Source: Pseudomonadota bacterium (GTDB taxonomy: Bacteria; Pseudomonadota; Gammaproteobacteria; Burkholderiales; Thiobacillaceae). Taken from it: 25,587 nt of DNA. The stretch spans positions 1-25,587 of the forward strand of contig JAJZTV010000004.1 of NCBI GenBank assembly GCA_021847385.1, given 5' to 3'. Position 1 is the stretch's first letter. Every line of letters begins with the position of its first letter. Position numbers and translations under genes: made by a program. Positions 23,295 through 25,587 of this stretch are shown here, piece after piece. Under the pieces are notes generated by a model. The model had not been told where the DNA came from and made no database searches. It saw nothing but the letters and a program-made list of their open reading frames with translations.

Positions 23295-25587
23295 ATGCGA
23301 TTTGGAACGCTGCTGAATTGGGTCCTCTTGTCGTGCTGGCTGCTGCCGATGCAAGCAGTCCAGGCGATGCAGGGGCCTAATGGCGGGCAGGCGGTCGATG
23401 CCACCGCGGCCGAGGCGGCGCTGGTGCCCTGGTCGACCGTCACCAAAGACCCCAGCGATGAACTGACTGCCGACGAGGTGCTGCAACTTGCCGGCAACGG
23501 GCAACCGGCGCGGGGCGGGGTCTTTGCCAATTTCGGTTTCACTGGCGCAAGCTATTGGTTCTCGGTTGTTCTCGACAACCCAGGGCCAGCCCCGCTCGAA
23601 AGGCTGTTGGTCGTCGAGCCGAGCTGGCTTGACGACGTTCAAGTCATCTTGATTTACCCGGACGGCAGCAGGCGGACCTATCAAGGCGGCGACAATTTCG
23701 TGTTCGGGCAGCGCGCCGTGCCGAACGAGAACGCCAATTTCGATCTGGTGCTGCCATCCGGCAAGAGCCGCTTGTTGGTGCGCACGCAGACGCGCGATCC
23801 CTTCCAGGTCGGGATGACGCTTTGGGAGCGCAGCGCCTTCTTCCAGGCGGACGGCAAGCTGTCCCGCTATTTTGGCCTGCTCTATGGCGCCATCGGCGCC
23901 TTGCTTTTATTCAATCTGGTCTTGTTCTTCTCGGCGCGCGACAAGGTCTATGCGGCTTATGTCGGCTACTTGATCGCATTTTTGGCCGGCCACGCCACAT
24001 ACAACGGGCTCGTCTATCCACGGCTCTGGTCGAACTCGCCGGAATGGAGCAACTGGATACATTCGATCACCATCTATTCGTTTGCACTGGCCGGGCTGTA
24101 TTTTGCTACGCAATTTTTGGAGTTGCGCACCAGGCTCTATCGGGTCTATCGCTGGGTGCAAGTGTTGGCGCTGGCGATCGGCGGCTCTTTCGTCCTGACC
24201 GCGCTGGGCGGTTATAGCCTGCATGTCGTCAGCGCGATCCTGTGGGTAGCGATCTATGCGCCGCTCGTGCTTTTGGCGGGCGTGTTGTCGCTGTTGGCAG
24301 GTAATCGCGCAGCCAGGTATTTTCTAACGGCGGCAGCGGCCGGTTTTGTCGGCGCCTGCATTACCGCCCTGACCGCCGCCGGCTTCATCCCATTCACGTT
24401 CTATACCTTCCGCGCGCTCGACTTCGGCATGTTGATCGATGCCGTGTTGTTGTCGCTCGCCTTGGCCGACCGCCTCCGGCTTTCCCGTGTCGAGGCGGAG
24501 CAGGCGAAGGCCAAGCTGATCGAGACCACCCGCACCTATGCCCAGAAATTGGAAGAGACGGTGGCCGTGCGCACGGCCGAGTTGCGTCAGGCCAATGCGA
24601 CGAAGGATAAATTCTTCTCGATCGTCGCGCACGATTTGCGCGGGCCGATCGGTAGCTTGTCGGTGATGTTCAACGACGTCGTGGCCTCCAAGGCGGAGAT
24701 GACCGACGAGATCTTGGATATGGCCCGGGCCACGACCAAGAACACCAGTCTCTTTCTGGAAGAGCTGCTGACGTGGGCGCGCAGCCAGCGAGGCGAGATC
24801 GACTGCAGTCCTCAGGCGGTCAACGTGAGCAAAGTGTTGCTGGAGACGCAGGCCTTGTTTGCCACGCAGGCCCGGGCCAAGGACGTGCGGCTCGATTTCG
24901 GGGTCGACGGGGCGTGTTGGGTATACGCCGATCTGGCGATGGTGCACACGGTCTTGCGCAATTTGACCCACAACGCCTTGAAGTTCACCGGTCGCGGCGG
25001 CTCTGTGCGTGCCGGTCTGAGCCGGGAAGGGGATCGCTGCGTGGTGTCGATCATCGATAGCGGCGTGGGCATGGACGACAAGACGCGGGAGCAGATATTC
25101 CGCCTGGACGTGAAAGCCCATTCGTCGCGCGGTACGCAGAATGAATCGGGCACGGGGCTCGGTTTGCTCCTGTGCAAAGAGTTCGTCGAAAAGAACGGCG
25201 GCACGATCGGTGTGCGCAGTCAGTTTGGCCGGGGCTCGACCTTCTGGTTCAGCTTGCCGATGGCCAGCGCGGAGAAGATCGTCGACCCCCAGTTGGCCTT
25301 GGAGAAGATCAAATCATTGAAGGTGTTGGTCGTGGAAGACGACCCCTTGCACCGCGAGGCGAATGCCAAGGTCTTGCGTGATTTGGCGTGCAACCCCGCC
25401 TTCGCGGCCAATGGTGACGAAGCGATCCGCATGGCGGCGGTAGGCGATTTCGATCTGATCTTGATGGATATCGACATCCCGCAGATCGATGGCATCGAGG
25501 CGACCCGGCGTATCCGAGAACAGGCCGGCGACAGTCTGATCGTGTCGTTGTCTTCCTATTCCCGGCAGGAATTGAACCGTTTGGCCG
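23295..25587 (+). CDS. Hybrid sensor histidine kinase with 7TMR-DISM region (3' end outside window)
   Basis: The frame is open from ATG at 23295 to the window edge, giving 764 residues with no stop. A signal peptide (MRFGTLLNWVLLSCWLLP...VQA) is followed by a periplasmic 7TMR-DISMED2-like domain (about 45-165, with GASYWFSVVLDNP), seven membrane segments (about 185-390), a coiled coil (395-435), a HisKA domain with phospho-acceptor H446 in SIVAHDLRGP, and an ATPase domain with N560, DSGVGM and GTGLGL near 619. A receiver domain follows, with D682/D683 and phospho-acceptor D725 in LMDIDIP. Such proteins sense extracellular, often carbohydrate, ligands and pass phosphate internally. The ribosome site is weak (GAAAATCATAAGAC before ATG). 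Its partner domains or regulator lie beyond the window. It is divergent from the lipoprotein cluster, which makes a regulatory link possible but unproven. Confidence 0.9.
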   Translation, partial: MRFGTLLNWVLLSCWLLPMQAVQAMQGPNGGQAVDATAAEAALVPWSTVTKDPSDELTADEVLQLAGNGQPARGGVFANFGFTGASYWFSVVLDNPGPAPLERLLVVEPSWLDDVQVILIYPDGSRRTYQGGDNFVFGQRAVPNENANFDLVLPSGKSRLLVRTQTRDPFQVGMTLWERSAFFQADGKLSRYFGLLYGAIGALLLFNLVLFFSARDKVYAAYVGYLIAFLAGHATYNGLVYPRLWSNSPEWSNWIHSITIYSFALAGLYFATQFLELRTRLYRVYRWVQVLALAIGGSFVLTALGGYSLHVVSAILWVAIYAPLVLLAGVLSLLAGNRAARYFLTAAAAGFVGACITALTAAGFIPFTFYTFRALDFGMLIDAVLLSLALADRLRLSRVEAEQAKAKLIETTRTYAQKLEETVAVRTAELRQANATKDKFFSIVAHDLRGPIGSLSVMFNDVVASKAEMTDEILDMARATTKNTSLFLEELLTWARSQRGEIDCSPQAVNVSKVLLETQALFATQARAKDVRLDFGVDGACWVYADLAMVHTVLRNLTHNALKFTGRGGSVRAGLSREGDRCVVSIIDSGVGMDDKTREQIFRLDVKAHSSRGTQNESGTGLGLLLCKEFVEKNGGTIGVRSQFGRGSTFWFSLPMASAEKIVDPQLALEKIKSLKVLVVEDDPLHREANAKVLRDLACNPAFAANGDEAIRMAAVGDFDLILMDIDIPQIDGIEATRRIREQAGDSLIVSLSSYSRQELNRLA

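Overview
The window is a 25.6 kb piece of a high-G+C proteobacterial chromosome, most likely a betaproteobacterium. The evidence is a SAH-riboswitch-controlled ahcY directly behind metK, an ahpC-ahpF pair, a VC_2705-type sodium symporter with its small subunit, and generally GC-rich codon use. The genus cannot be fixed from this sequence. There are no tRNAs, rRNAs, CRISPR arrays or recognisable transposases.

Layout, left to right. (1) 1-2123: methyl cycle genes. These are the 3' end of metK, a hairpin, a SAH riboswitch, ahcY and a clean terminator. (2) 2124-4194: a long, highly structured leader with a palindrome over its promoter, then an RhlE-type DEAD-box RNA helicase and a perfect terminator. 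(3) 4195-6700: a reverse-strand membrane pentapeptide-repeat gene, AT-richer in its 3' half. It is bracketed by two copies of the last codons of the helicase, each followed by a near-identical terminator, so it looks like an insertion. (4) 6717-8413: a small secreted protein and hemE, both on the minus strand. (5) 8414-10888: a putative OxyR-controlled ahpC-ahpF peroxide-defence pair on the plus strand. (6) 10902-16360: a minus-strand YggT-like membrane protein, a sodium:solute symporter with its DUF4212 small subunit, and a DEDDh exonuclease translationally coupled to a cNMP/CBS/DUF294 nucleotidyltransferase protein. (7) 16430-16597: back-to-back promoters and a candidate small RNA on the plus strand with three hairpins, a CUCCUCC (anti-Shine-Dalgarno) motif and a strong intrinsic terminator, convergent with metF. 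(8) 16596-18488: metF and, 30 nt upstream, a CCC1/VIT1-type iron/manganese transporter with a ferritin-like N-terminal region. (9) 18531-23000: a compact five-gene minus-strand cluster made of a 332-aa lipoprotein, a 59-aa protein, a 178-aa lipoprotein, a goose-type lysozyme without signal peptide, and a patatin-like lipase with C-terminal membrane helices. (10) 23295-end: the divergent 5' part of a hybrid histidine kinase with a 7TMR-DISM sensor region, cut by the window edge.

How the genes fit together. metK, ahcY and metF belong to one methyl cycle but sit in separate transcription units; only ahcY shows the riboswitch. ahpC and ahpF form a complete NADH-peroxide reduction couple. The symporter, exonuclease and CBS genes form a typical sodium symporter module. 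The lipoprotein/lysozyme/patatin cluster combines an enzyme predicted to attack membranes with one predicted to attack the cell wall, shares unusual poly-G ribosome binding sites, and is the best candidate here for a poorly described system. The candidate small RNA at 16490-16597 is the best non-coding novelty.
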